This document shows, in pieces, positions 19,001 through 30,310 of a stretch of DNA of 64,000 bases (the first letter of the stretch is position 1; each line of letters begins with the position of its first letter). Source of the DNA: Spirogloea muscicola. Lineage: Eukaryota > Streptophyta > Zygnematophyceae > Spirogloeales > Spirogloeaceae. Made by a program: the position numbers and the translations under genes. The notes under the pieces were generated by a model, which saw nothing but the letters and a program-made list of their open reading frames with translations, was not told the DNA's origin and did no database searches. The DNA lies in NCBI GenBank assembly GCA_009602725.1, contig WELB01000028.1, positions 611,467-675,466 of the forward strand. The letters run 5' to 3'.

Positions 19001-19290
19001 ACGTGGTGGGCCGATAGTTGGCTTGCGCGAGCTGGGCAGCCGCTTGGTGCTTTGCAAGTAGCAGCTGCAACGCCCCCTCAAAAAGGTGGAGGCGCAGCAG
19101 CAGCTCCTTGCGACCTGCCTTCCCCTGCGGCAGGCGACCAAGCAGAAGTCGCGGAAACAACACAAACACAGCCCATGCAGCCTCATCCTCGCTGTCACCG
19201 CCTGGGCACGCCGCCGCCGGAGCCTCTGCCTCGCTTCTTCCCTTTGTACTTGGCCACTGAGGCCCTCCATTGCCACTCAATACACACTCC
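16060..19290 (-). mobile_element. Long LINE copy: RT plus zinc-ribbon and endonuclease-like C-terminus
   Basis: This is the most complete LINE here. On the minus strand, from 19280, it reads the pre-RT block (FVLFPRLLLGRLPQGKAGRK, then AAAGGPAGMLFEHLRKLYGE). RT motifs follow between 18474 and 17764: DVRNAFNSVNR, KTGTRQGDPMGDFLFALAHH, and YADDTTLLG (YADD near 18090-18076). The connector GGLGCRPLVRLCRPTYLGCW lies downstream, with a zinc-ribbon-like CECGLIEHDALLMGDHAQVC near 17080, then RVDLLGVPLGGGKRLLMDVV near 16840 and the C-terminal block to a stop at 16164-16162. At least two frameshifts separate the blocks and another LINE is inserted at 16560-16810. RT followed by a CCHC/endonuclease-like domain is the R2/CRE/NeSL/Dualen arrangement, not the L1 type; the clade is not settled. 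Confidence 0.8.
16560..16810 (+). mobile_element. LINE 3' end nested inside the long minus LINE
   Basis: About 250 bp of plus-strand LINE end (ALAATSGFRQ-like codons, stop near 16652, tail hairpin CGGGCTGGCTTCTCACAGCC, end GAGAGCCACTTCTTCTTCTTC) separate MDVVLTDSF (16820) from VNVQRKLHKYKDHPAGDTFY (about 16520) of the host LINE. The insertion ends in a CTT repeat, the likely 3' end of the element. Confidence 0.7.
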
Positions 19291-19342
19291 GTCTTTCGCC
19301 CGTGGCCAGCTGGGCCCTTCCAGTCCCCCCGCCCCGTCAGAC

Positions 19343-22300
19343 ATGGCAGCCGTCGCAGGTAGCGCCGCTGCCGCAGCGCTCGCCGCCGTCGTGCTGCTCA
19401 CTTGCGTCGTCGGCTCCGCCGTCGGTGACCTCGCGTGAGCAGCTGCCCACCACGGCACTTTCAGTCTTGAGCCGCGAGCGGATTGCGCCTGCCACTCCTC
19501 TTTCTTGCTGTGTCTGGGCTGGCCCATCACAGCCATCGCCCTCCACCGGAAGCGTCTTTCTCACTTTCTTTATAATGCAATTCGCCGCTGGGCTCCACCG
19601 GTGATACGCACTTCAGCGCCCAATGCTTGGCCACTCCGTATGGCCCCCCTCGCCTGCTGACGGCAATCTTTCCGCTGGCACGCAGCTCCGACAATGCGGC
19701 GGTGCTGGCCTTCAAGGCCGGCATCACCAACAACCCCTTTGGCGCGCTCGCCAACTGTCGCTCCGCCGATCGCACACCGTGGGACTGGTTCGGCATCGAC
19801 GGCAATGCCACGGCGCTGGCGGCCCCAGGCAAGAGCAAGAGCTTCGTGCCGAGCCTGGCCTTCGCCGGCTGCTGCAACGCTTCAAACGACCAGCACAAGC
19901 ATCGGCGTCCGAAACGGCAGCCGGTGTTCGCCTCCTCGGCAGCCTTCCGTCAGGACCAATGGCAGTGGCTGCCTGCAGCAGCTCAGCGGAGGCCCTCTTG
20001 ACCAGCATTCTTGCGAGCTCCTGAAGGTGCCGCGGGTGGTCAAGGCTTAGATCAAATCAGCTTCCTCCGCCACTGATCGCGGCTTACTGCTTGCAGGCAA
20101 GTGGCTAACGGTGATGCGGGCTCTATTTGTCCGGGACGCTTTTGGAAGGCGTGCTGGCACCAGAGCTCGGCAACATCAGCAGCCTGCTCTACATAGTATT
20201 GAACTCTGCTCTCGGGCCCCATCCCTATGGAGCTGGGCAGCATCGCTAATCTTTGTACCACCCTCCTTGGTAGCAATAGGTCAGCATGCTTCAGTTGCTT
20301 GCTAGTTATTTCGGTCAAAGCTAAGGCAACAGTGATCCTTTGCAAATTCTCGACCTTACGACGTTCTCCTGGGGGGCCTGCATGCACACGATATGCACAT
20401 GGCGTCTTCAGAAAAGTGCCGCAACTTTCCAGGTCTTTGAGTCAGCTGGTGAGGCGGCAGCAGTCATGATTGCACTCTTCATCACGAAGCTGCAAATCTA
20501 AGTGCAACATATTGGTCAATCTTCTTGTACGTAGCAGGTTGTCAGGTCTTATCGCAGAGGAGCTCGGGAGACTCTCCGCCCTCCAGGGCCTCCATCTCTA
20601 CAACAACACGTACTCACCTTACCTGCGCACTCTTAAAGGCTGTCGTCCGCCCTCCCGAGATGTATATTGTGTATAGAAATTGCAGCTGACATTGTCACTT
20701 ACTGGCTGACTTACAAGCATTGGCAGGTTAAGTGGCCACCTTCCGCCCCAGTTGGGACAACTAGTGCTGCTCACCCAACTCTGGCTCTCTGGACCTCTCT
20801 GGACCAATTCCATCAATATTCTCCAGTCTTCAGAACTTGCAAGTGCTGATGATGGACAGCAACCAATTTTCCGGCCCATTTCCAGAGTGGCTCGGCAACC
20901 TGAGCAGTGCACTGACTATCTTCCTAAGTCAAACATTTGACTGGAGGAGTACCTGCAAGCATCCAATATTTGCAAAAAATCCAATTTTTTTGACATCTCC
21001 AGCAACCACCTGACAGGCAGTCTCCCCCAGGAAACAGGAGACTTAAGCGAGCTGACTGCAATTTCGGCTGCAAGCAACTCATTCAGCGGGCCTATACCAA
21101 TTAGCATTGGCAGTCTGCCGTCGCTAATCTCTCTCGACCTTTCGGAGAACAGACTCAGTGGCAGCATCCCAGCGTCCTTGGCAAGTTTGAATCTCACTCT
21201 CTTCTTTAACATCTCCAATAACAACCTCAGTGGGCCTATTCCTGGTGGTTCTATTTTCAATACAACAGCAGCTCTTTTGCAGCATTGTGTGGCGGCCCTT
21301 ATCTGGCCTGCAAGGCAGCTCCCCCACCACCTCGCTCTCTTCCTCCTTTTCACACCACCACCTCCAGAGCAAAAGTCGCCAAGCTTATCGGGAGGGGCAA
21401 TTGGCGGCATTGTCATTGGAGCTGTTGGTGTCCTTCTCCTCCTGTTGCTGGGACTGCTCCTGCTGAGTTGCATAGCTTGGAAGAAAGACAAGACTATAAC
21501 AGAGAAGGAGCGAGACATGGAAACTTCTGCTCCAAGATGTCCATCACTAAGGACAGACTCCAAGGTTCCTTCACCTTCGAGGAGCTCATGGATGCAACTG
21601 AGAACTTCAACGACAATCACATTAATAGTTTGGGCGGCTTTGGAAAAGAGTATGGGATGGAAGCACGTACATGATGGAAGCACAAGCTATGCATATGCCG
21701 GCCCTGCTTGCAGTTGTGTTGGTTTCCTTCTTCCCTTGGTGTGTAATCTCGGTGCTTGTTGCCCCGATCTTTTCAATGTCCTATGGCTTTGCACAAGTAC
21801 ATAGCCACTCAGATGAAGATGCTGAGCATTACGCAGAAGAAGGATGGCAAAGTGTATGCAGTGAAGAGGCTAGCACCAGACAGCACACAAGACATGAGCG
21901 GGGTACAAGCTGAGGTGGAGTTGCTGAGTCGCAATGTCAATCATCGCAATGTTATTCCGCTACGGGGCTGGTATAAAACCAAGCACAACTACGTGGACAT
22001 GCTGCTCATCTATCCTTTCCTGCCTGGCGGGAATCTTGACCAACACATCAAGCCGAGCAAGATCTTATTGGATGAGCAAGGTCAAGATCATGAGGTTTGC
22101 TTGACACGCACGTGTCAATCAGGGCTGCAGGTGACTGCTTCGAGCACTCCAGTGGCATCTGTGCTTTGTCATGGGCCTCTTGACATCATGCCAAAAGGAT
22201 GAGTTGCTCGCTGCATGTATTCGGACAAGCTGGTTGTGGCTTCTCAAAATAACACCCTTGCTAACAAGGAGTCAGAATCTCTGCAACTCTAGAATGCAAT

Positions 22301-22560
22301 GCCGTGATTGCTGCATTTTTGCAAACACAATTGGATTTCTGGCTCCGGATGGCATTCTGGGCCAAAGGACTGAGGGCTCCGATGTCTTCAGCTTTGGAGT
22401 CGTGATTCTGGAAACCGTCAGCGGCAAGCAGCCTGTTGATCCATTCTTTCAATCCGAAACTGCAGCTAGGCGCAGCTTGACTGAGTAGGTGCAATCATGC
22501 CTTCGCAGTGAGAAGCCTTGCTGCTCCGGTGTTCCAAGTCGAAGGCCATCAATGACCGAC
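19343..22560 (+). pseudogene. LRR receptor-like kinase, decayed (RLK-1)
   Basis: It follows the RLK gene plan of this locus: signal-peptide exon 19343-19434; LRR-cap exon 19686-19828 (NAAVLAFKAGITNNPFGALA) with cap residues altered (W to C, C to W) and length out of frame; LRR pieces at 20200-20280, 20530-20610 and 20726-20930; a long LRR block at 20950-21290 (LPQETGDLSELTAISAASNS, FNISNNNLSGPIP); a membrane helix GGIVIGAVGVLLLLLLGLLL near 21400; and kinase parts YAVKRLAPDS (21860), LLIYPFLPGGNLDQ (22010) and SDVFSFGVVILETVSGKQPV (22380). The kinase is internally deleted: HIKPSKILLDEQG follows the hinge directly, so the catalytic HRD is lost. There are several frameshifts. Confidence 0.78.
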
Positions 22561-23080
22561 ATTAGAATAATTTTCTGAAATCTCCAAGCATTTGGTCTTG
22601 ATTCTCCATTTCCTAAGGTGCTAAATTGATGGCCACCCAATTTAGCTCTGATTATCTAGTCAATACTTATCCTTGACCTAAGTACCTTGGCAAAAACGAT
22701 GACTCAGATGAGACGCCTGACAGTAGAGATCCGATGCTGCAAAGTCAGTGGAATTCATACCAGGGTTACTAGGGGTCCACGTGCATGGCTCCTGGCTTTG
22801 TTTGCCCTGCTGACCGTGTGTGTAACGTACCCACCGTCTGTGAGCGCCAACAAGCGATGTGACCGCTTACTTGATTGGGATAGTTGCGGACAAGTTCCAC
22901 CAACCTTGCCCGAAATACAAGGCCGTTAGCCTCGAGACGCACGTCACGTTCCTGTGAGTTAAGTTCCGACACTCGTCCCGTCATTGTCCTTGACCGACCT
23001 GGCCTTGCCGGGTGACCCTCGGTGGGTCCCGCACGGGGTGCTCCCGGTGGGTTCACCCCGGGGAGGGGTTAACCTGTCAA
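22560..23080. other. Downstream of RLK-1, no gene seen
   Basis: Weak similarity to the 3' flank of RLK-3 (29.1-29.2 kb) around 22790-22830. The open frame at 22687-22929 has no recognisable motif. A GC-rich stretch at 22980-23060 is of unknown origin. Confidence 0.4.
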
Positions 23081-23645
23081 TGTGTAGTGGCAAGGGCTGC
23101 TCACAGCCCTTGCCCCCTTCGGGTGAGCCACTTCCTTTCTCTGCAAGCGTCTTTTCCTTTCTTTGGGTAAGCGCTTACACTTTCCCAGACCCAATCTAAG
23201 AATTTCTCAGAATTCGAGGCTCCCCTGGCGCGGCGGCCTGGCTCTCCGCTGTTCCTCTCTACGACGCACTGCGGATGCCGGATGAGATCTTCCGCACAGC
23301 GGTCCATCGCCTGCTGGGAATCCCACCGCCCTGTCTTGTGGGAGTGGTGCAGTGCGAGTGCAAGGAACGTCGGCGGATCCAGCGGAGCTGGCGGCGCACG
23401 TCCTCCGCTACGCAACCGGAGTCGAGCGCACTGCTGCCCATGACCTCCTCAGGATTGCCATGTTCGGCATTCCCTGGAGGCTGATACACTGTGGCGCTAG
23501 AAGATACGTCCATCATGCCTATCCTGCCGGAGGCGGATGGACTCCACACTTGGCGGGTCGACCTGGTGGCCACCACGCCCAAAGATGGCCCGCGCGTCAT
23601 TGCCGATGTTGTCACTACTGATGTGGTGGACCGTTCATTCATGGA
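23080..23645 (+). mobile_element. LINE fragment: connector and endonuclease-like region
   Basis: A tail hairpin lies at 23088-23130. Then the plus strand reads MPDEIFRTAVHRLLGIPPPC and VQCECK near 23275-23370 (the zinc-ribbon region), and after shifts VALEDTSIMPILPEADG and HTWRVDLVATTPKDGPRVIA, then DVVTTDVVDR to 23640. It lacks the C-terminal end. Confidence 0.7.
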
Positions 23646-24195
23646 GCAGCATGAGAAGCAGTGGGCGAGGATACTGGGGGAGGGGGTCCTGTGCCCCTCT
23701 CCATGTTGCCCTCCTCCACGGCAATCTCGGATGGTGTTGGGGCCGTGGTCGGGATAGCCGTCTCGTCCATCCCTGGGCCTGGTGGGGCCTGGGATGAGCG
23801 CGTAGCGCAGCAGCTCCTGCTCCGGTGCACTGCTCTCGCGCAGGCCGGCAGTGCGGTTGCCTACCCAGCACAAGTGAGCCGAGGGTTTGATCGCAGCCGG
23901 CCGAGCCAGCTTGTGAGCTGGGCAGCCGGACCCATGTCCCCCGCACGAGGCTGTGCAAGCTGCCTAGGTGCCGCATCCTCCCTCGCCACCGCCGTGGCCG
24001 CCGCGGCGCACGGCATGGCATGAGGGACCCCGCCAGCTGGGGGCCGCGCTGCGGACGGCACTCTGCGCGGCGAGCTCCGAGGAGCGCGCCGCGCAGGTGC
24101 GCGACGTGCCTTCGCNGGCGCTCGAGCGCCCCGGGGGGTGGCAAGGCGCCGCGGCGCCCGGGGGGGCGGCGGCGCCGGCGGCGAGCTAGGAAGCC
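23645..24195. other. Unassigned GC-rich stretch with one ambiguous base
   Basis: Open frames exist on both strands, without recognisable motifs. Position 24116 is an N, so the assembly is uncertain here. Confidence 0.35.
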
Positions 24196-24565
24196 GTTGG
24201 CGGGGGGGGTGGAAACGCTCACACCCCTGGGAGGGGGTGGCACGGGGAAGCACGAAGAGCCTTGGGCTGAGAAGAAGAACTGCTGTCGAGCTGAGGCTCG
24301 ACAGCAGTTCGAACAGGTGAAGGTCAGGAGCAGCCTTGCCGCTGCTCGCCGCCGCCGCCGCACTCTGCTGCGGGGCCTGCTGCGCCGGCCTGCGCCCAGG
24401 AGGTGGAGTCGCCGCGGACGGGGGCGCCACGGGGCCCGTCTTCCGCTGCGCCGATGCGCAAGTGCTTTACCTTAGTAGTGGGTTGGTCCTGAATTCCCTA
24501 CAGCCAAACTCAACAAGGACTCCTCACCCTGACTGCATGTGTAGGGCGAGGTTCCTTACATTAGG
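24195..24565 (+). repeat. Inverted-repeat pair, copy A (partner 49675-50035)
   Basis: The sequence returns in reverse complement at 49675-50035, including the CTGCTGCGGGGCCTGCTGCG region and the GGACTCCTCACCCTGACTGC end. Copy A also holds a perfect 15-bp hairpin at 24277-24310 (GAACTGCTGTCGAGC, loop TGAG). It may be a dispersed element; family unknown. Confidence 0.6.
24277..24310. repeat. Perfect 15-bp hairpin, 4-base loop
   Basis: GAACTGCTGTCGAGC (24277-24291), loop TGAG, then its exact reverse complement (24296-24310). The partner copy near 49930-49965 has a decayed version only. Confidence 0.85.
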
Positions 24566-25225
24566 TGGTACATCACAGCTGTTTCTGCCACCGCTGCAGA
24601 ACGCGCAAAGCTCAATCTCATTCCACTGACCATATTGCTGGGACGCTGATGGGACGTTGCCCACCTTGAAAGGCTGGCCACCTCTCAACCCACCTTAGCA
24701 CAAGAGCTTGTCAAATGCCGTCCCGTATTTGGGCATCAGTTAGCGACCTCTATGTGCTGACTCGTGGTTACTGAACGGGTCAGCTTAGCAGCAGGTGATG
24801 TACATGTGTCAATGTGCTTGCCTTTGTACTCAGGCCCTCCATTACTCAATGCATACTCCATTCACTTCTTCATTCACACCCTCAGTCTCTCTCCTGCTCC
24901 CTCTCTCCCTTCGGTATCTGTCACCTTTCTCACCGATCAAGCTCGCCAATTACTCTCACTCTTCTCGGCCTCTTCCTGTTCTCGCAATGTCACCCTTTCA
25001 TTCGAGTTGTCCGTGTCTCACACTCTACTTCTTGCTATGTCTTGCTACATATCCAAGACCACAGTCAGCGGGCAAATGGAGTGACGGGGGTGCACCAACA
25101 TAGACCTGTCATAATATATAGAAATATGCTTTGCAGCATCAAACCTCGACCTCCAGGAGTCTCATGTAGGGCATTGGCATGGTGCCAGCCAAGAGAGGGG
25201 TATGCACGAAGTGGATAGAACTGAA
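24566..25225. other. 3' flank of RLK-2, with a short LINE end
   Basis: In reverse complement, 24830-25110 resembles the downstream flanks of RLK-3 (29210-29400) and RLK-6 (63500-63700), and 24625-24690 resembles 48540-48605 behind RLK-5. A short LINE end (SDLYVLTRGY, stop near 24774) lies at 24740-24775. Confidence 0.55.
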
Positions 25226-26880
25226 TTACTCGGTGGCACCGATTGCCTTAGGAAATGTCAACCCAGCACCAGATGCTCCGAGATTCTGGAGCATCTCAAC
25301 AACGTCAATCATTGTTGGCCTTTGTTTTGGGATATTGGAGCAGCAAAATAGCCCCGCTTTCAAGGCGCCCCGTATTTCGTCCATTTTCTGGGGGACGAAC
25401 GGAGCTAGCGCCATATCAACGCACTCCAATGGCTTCTTGTGATTAAGGCAGGATCGCACCCACAAACTTAAGCTGCCACCAGTTGCAACCTCCGTCTGAA
25501 AGAAAGGGTCAAGAGGCCGTTTGCCAGTGACAGTCTCCAGCAGCATCACTCCAAAACTGAAGACATCGCTGTACTCAGTCAGTTGGCCTAGGGCGCAGTC
25601 TGGAGCGAGATACCCGATTGTGCCTGCCCATGTGCACCACCGTGACGTCATGAATTGCAGGAAAGATGACCCATGATCATTGCGAGGCAGTCTGAGGTGC
25701 CTCTATCAGCATGTATCAACACATCCATCTTGCACGATGCCAGAGAGCCTACAACACAGCTCAACGGACATTGAAGGGCATATAAAATTTACCTGCAGCC
25801 ATGGTTGAAACGTGCGTTTCATGTGCCAGAAAGACTCTTGCAAGCCCAAAATCCGCCACATAACTTGACCATGTTCATCCAACAAGGTATTGTTTGGCTT
25901 GACGTCCCTATGCAGCACACGAGGACTGCACTCATGATGCAGGTACTTAAGCCCAACTGCTGCACCCAATATGACCTTCATCCGTGCAGCCCAGTGATCA
26001 AATCCTTTGGGCTTTGGAGGCACGCCCTTTCCCCCGTGCACCAATTGGTCAAGACTTCCGCCAGGCAAGAAAGGATAGATGAGGAGCATGCCCGCTTGGC
26101 TGTCCCTGGGGATGTACCAGCCCTGTAGCGGGACCAAATTGCGATGTCTGATGCGACTCAGTGTCTCCACCTCAGCTTTCACCGATCTCAATCCTTGCCT
26201 GCTGTCTCCTGCCAGCCTCTTCACTGCATACTTTTGGCCATTCTTCATCTGCGCACTGCTCAGCATCTCCGTCTAAATATATTTGCAAGTTTGTATGAAC
26301 CATAATTCAAGGAGAGGCCTGGACAATCAGCACCAAGGAAAGCACACCACTTGCAAGTAGGGCAACTTACTTACCCGTAGACTTTCCAAAGCCCCCATGG
26401 CCAACTATAAAATCTTCATTGAAGTACTCAGTTGCATCCATGAGCTCCTCGAAGGTGAAGGGAGCTTGGAGCCTATCCTGCGTGATGGACATCTCGGAGC
26501 AGAAGTGCTCAAAGCTCCGCTTGTCTGGCATAGCCTTGTCCTTATTCTTCTTCCAAGCTAAGCAGCACAGCAGGAAAAGTCCCAGCAACAGGAGAAGGAC
26601 AAGAGCTCCAACAACAATGCCAGCAATCGCCCCCCTGATAAGCTCGACGATTTGTGATCTGGAGGTGGTGGGGGAGCTGTCTCGCAGGCCGCATAAGGGC
26701 CGCCACATAAGTCGGCCTTGCCAGAATAGGAGCTGCTGTTGTAATGAACAATAAGAATGGCTGGAATATGCCCACTGAGGTTGTTATTGGAGATGTTAAA
26801 GAAAGGTAAGAATCCCAGATTTGCCGGAATGCATGCCCTAGCTTTCCCTCAACAAGGAAGGCAAATGTCAGCAGATACAT
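25226..26880 (-). pseudogene. LRR receptor-like kinase 3' half (RLK-2)
   Basis: On the minus strand: end of the LRR region (FNISNNNLSGHIP-like, about 26790), LCGGPYAACETAPPP, a membrane helix AGIVVGALVLLLLLGLFLLC near 26600, then FTFEELMDATEYFNEDFIVG and the glycine loop. Kinase exons follow at 26255-25793 (YAVKRLAGDS, LHRDVKPNNTLLDEHG) and 25623-25226 ([34 protein letters not shown], stop at 25226). It lacks one base in the glycine loop (GFGKST instead of GFGKVY) and one near 25868 before the DFG motif; exon 26255-25793 is 463 nt against 464 nt in RLK-5. The ectodomain is missing: the copy breaks off where RLK-3 starts on the other strand. Its nearest relative is RLK-5. Confidence 0.8.
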
Positions 26881-29030
26881 GGATTGCAAACAATCTACAA
26901 AGTCTTAGCGGCTCACTCAAAGTTACTGGCAGGTTAAGTGGTCAACTGTTGTCCCAGTTGGGAAGACTTGTGCTGCTCACACAGCTCCGGTTGGCTGGGA
27001 ACAACCTCTGTGAACCCATTCCGCCAACCTATTCCGCTTTGAGTAAATTGCAAGTGCTGATAATGGACAACAACATCTTTTCTGGCCCATTTCCAGAGTG
27101 GCTTGGCATACTGAGCAGTGCAGTGATCATATCTCTGAGTCACAATAACTTGACTGGAGGTGTACCTGCAATTATTCATAAGCTGCAGAATCTTGGAAAA
27201 TTTGACATCTCAGACAATCGCCTAACAGGCAGCTTCCCCCCGGATATTGGAGCTTTAAGCAAGCTCATTTTTTTTGAGCTGCAAATAACTTATTCAGTGG
27301 GCCCATACCAGAGGACATTGGCAATCTGCTGAATCTGGCCTATCTCGACCTTTCAAACAATGAACTCATGGGCAGCATCCCGGCGTCCTTTGCGTACATC
27401 AATCTCAATGACCTTTACGACATCTCTAACAATAACCTGATTGGGCCCATTCCTGGTGGTCGGCTTGATCGTTACAACAGCAGCTCTTTTTCTGGTGATG
27501 CGGATTTATGTGGCGGCCCTTATTTGCCCTGCGAACAGAATTACGCTCCGCTGCCGCTGCACCCTAAAGGCTTTACCGGGTGGGCAGTTGCCAGCATTGT
27601 TATTGGGGCTGTTGTTGCCTTTTCCTCCTGTTCCTTGGACTGCCTTTGCTGCGTTGTCTAGCTCGGAGGAATGACAAGACTATGACAGACAAGGAGCGGA
27701 GCACTCAGAGCTTCTGCTCCAAGATGTCCAGTACTAAAGATAGACTTTAAGCTCCCTTCACCCTTGAGGAGCTCATGAATCCAACCGAGAACTTCAAGGA
27801 CGTTCACATAGTTGGCACAGGGGGCTTTAGAACAAGTCTATAGGTAAAGACGTGATGTAAATAGAATGTATGTTTGTATCATGACGCCCGCCCTGCTTGC
27901 AGGTGGTCTTCCGTGGTGCTTGCTGTCCCGGTGTCTTTCATGTTCTACAATCTGCAAAAGTGTCAAGCCACTGAGGATACAACATTGCTGAGCAGTGCAG
28001 TGCAGTGAGATAAAGGTCGAGCAAAAGTATGCAGTGAAGAGGCTAGCGCCAGACAGCAAGCAAGGCCTGAGAGAGGTGCAAGCTGAGGTGGAGACACTGA
28101 ATCGCATTCATCACCGCAATCTGGTCACGCTACGGGGCTGGTACATTCCCAAGGACACTGACGTGGACGTGCTGCTCATCTATCCATTCTTGCCTGGCGG
28201 AAATCTTGAACAATTGGTGCACGGGGGAACGGGCGTGCATGCAAAGTCAGAGGAAATTGATCACTGGTCTGCACGGGTGAAGGTCATGCTGAGTGCAGCG
28301 GTTGGGTTGAAGTACCTGCATCTTGAGTGCAAACGTCGGGTGGTACATAGGGACATAAAGCCAAGCAACATCTAGTTGGATGAGCATGGTCAAGGGTATT
28401 TGACAGATTTTGGGCTTGCACGGACTCTGCAGACGCATGACGCACGTGTCAACCGTGGCTGCAGGTGACTCGTCCAAACACTCGTGTCTACGTGTGTTAT
28501 GTCATAGGCCTCTCTGGCATCCTGCAGAAGGACGAGCTTTTCATCAGATGTGTTGCAACCTGCTGCTTGCGGCACCCCAGAAGGTCTCGCAATGTATAGG
28601 AGTCATCTTGCCTGCAACTTGTGAATACTACTCCATGACTGATGCACATCTGCAGGCACGATTGGATACCTAGCTCCAGCCTACGCTGAGCTGGGCCAGT
28701 TGACTGAAAGCAGCGATGTCTTCAGTTTTAGAATCATGCTTCTGGAGTGTCATTGGCAAACGGCCTGTTGACCCTTTCTTTCAGAGTGACAATGTGACCG
28801 GGGGCAACTTGACTAGCTGGGTGCGGTGCCTTTGCAAGCAGAAGCCTTCGGAGTGAGCTGATATGGCGCTAGCGCTATTCGTGCGCCAAAAAGTGGATAA
28901 AATGGAGGGAGCCTTTAAAGCAGGGCTTCTGTGCTGCTCTAGCACTCCAATCCGCAGGCCAACAATGGGTGACAGTGTTGAAATGCTTCAGAACCTCCAA
29001 GCATTTGTGCTGGGTTGACGTTTCCTAAGT
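26880..29030 (+). pseudogene. LRR receptor-like kinase 3' half (RLK-3)
   Basis: The large LRR exon starts near 26936 (LSGQLLSQLGRLVLLTQLRL, NNLCEPIPP, NIFSGPFPEWLG), shifts frame near 27270, and continues with GSIPASFAYINLNDLYDISN and LCGGPYLPCEQN. The membrane helix (VASIVIGAVVAFSSCSL) is cut by a stop near 27660. The first kinase exon, about 28000-28467, has YAVKRLAPDSKQGLREVQAE and VVHRDIKPSNI followed by a TAG in place of the next Leu codon. The last exon, from about 28654, reads [20 protein letters not shown] and then loses frame. It is a segmental duplicate of 61.2-64.0 kb (RLK-6) including the non-coding flank. No start or LRR cap is present. Confidence 0.8.
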
Positions 29031-30040
29031 GAGTCACGGCCTTCCAATGATTCAGTTTTGATGACTTAGTGGACGTTTCTCTCATGGGGCTGAAAGCCTT
29101 GGCAGTAGCAATGCCTCGTACGGACCACCTGGAGGTGGCGGTCTGATGCTGCAGAGTTGGTGCAATAAAGGCAAACCTCGGGTGTTTGTTGGTGCGTTGC
29201 CCCTGGCTGTGCTGGCCCTGCTGGCCGTGTTGTTGGAGATGCAGAACGACATAGCAAGACGCAGAATGTGCAAAGCACAAAGACTCAAGAGAAGGGGTGA
29301 TAGACGGAAGCAAGATTGAATAGTGTGAGCCTAAAGTTGAGAGAGGTGACAGAGAAAATGGAGGAGATGGAGAGGGATGGGAGATAGGGGGAGAGTGAGA
29401 CCGACGGAGTCAAGACAAGAGAACAACCAGCTCTCTGGGCTCGGCAGCATCTCATCGGTGTCTAAGTAAGTAGCAACAATGCCAGTGCATCACACTCGTG
29501 TCATGCCCAGTCCGTAGCAGTGGCTCCAACAGGTAAAATCCGGCATACAGTTGTGGTCATCATAATTGCAACAGCAATCTGTTAACACTTTACGCCAAAC
29601 GCTTGTAATTGATCGATGGTGTATGAAGAGAAAAGGCAAGAAGCAATCTAGTGGAGATCCATAAGGAGATGGAAAAATAATGCGAGAAACCATTGGGTGC
29701 GCATGCTACTCGCTGTCTGGGTCTCTGCAGAGGAGACCAAGAGACTGTCGGCTACCTTGGTAGTGGTGTGGGCGAGGCAAGGGCTGCTGGTGGTCAGGAT
29801 CATTATCAGAGCCGTGGCAGAAGGCCCTGCCAAGGTGTCTCAGCACAGGCTGGCTCTTCTGTGGAGCCCGTCTCATTCGTTCGTTGCCGTGCTTTCTGTA
29901 CGTTCTCGGTTTGTGAGCGGCAAAAAGTGTTGTTAATGCTTACATGGTATTTGAATAGTTGTGGGAACGTTCCCCAGAACTTACCCAGGTCTTTTTGGCC
30001 GTGAGCCCCATGCCGGACGGTACGTGCTGTTGGCGGCTAT
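29031..30040. other. 3' flank of RLK-3, duplicated flank sequence
   Basis: 29031-29720 is similar throughout to 63318-64000 (AGAGAGGTGACAGAGAAAAT and a GGGGGAGAGTGAGACC run in both). 29720-30040 shows no gene. Confidence 0.6.
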
Positions 30041-30310
30041 TCGTAAGTGCCCTGTTGAGGCTAAACGAATCCCCATGTCCGTAAGTATTACCGTCACTTC
30101 GTTGGAGCTCAGGCGATGGTTGGAGCTCAGGCGATGGAGAAGTGGCGCTCTTGGAGGGAGTGCCGCGCTCCTTCCTCGCCTTCTTGCCTACGGCAAAGAC
30201 GGCCTTCTTGCCCATGGCCGTGACGGCGGCCGGCTCCGGAAAGAAGCAGGCCGGCAGCAACTCAAGGAAGGTGGCGTGGGTGCTGGCAAGAAAGGAGGAG
30301 CAGTGGGCGA
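30040..30310. repeat. Dispersed repeat unit, copy 2 (also at 15300-15535)
   Basis: It matches 15300-15535. On the minus strand the frame keeps PAAVTAMGKKAVFAVGKKAR and PSPELQPSPELQ, where the doubled pieces are in-frame duplications relative to copy 1. Confidence 0.6.
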
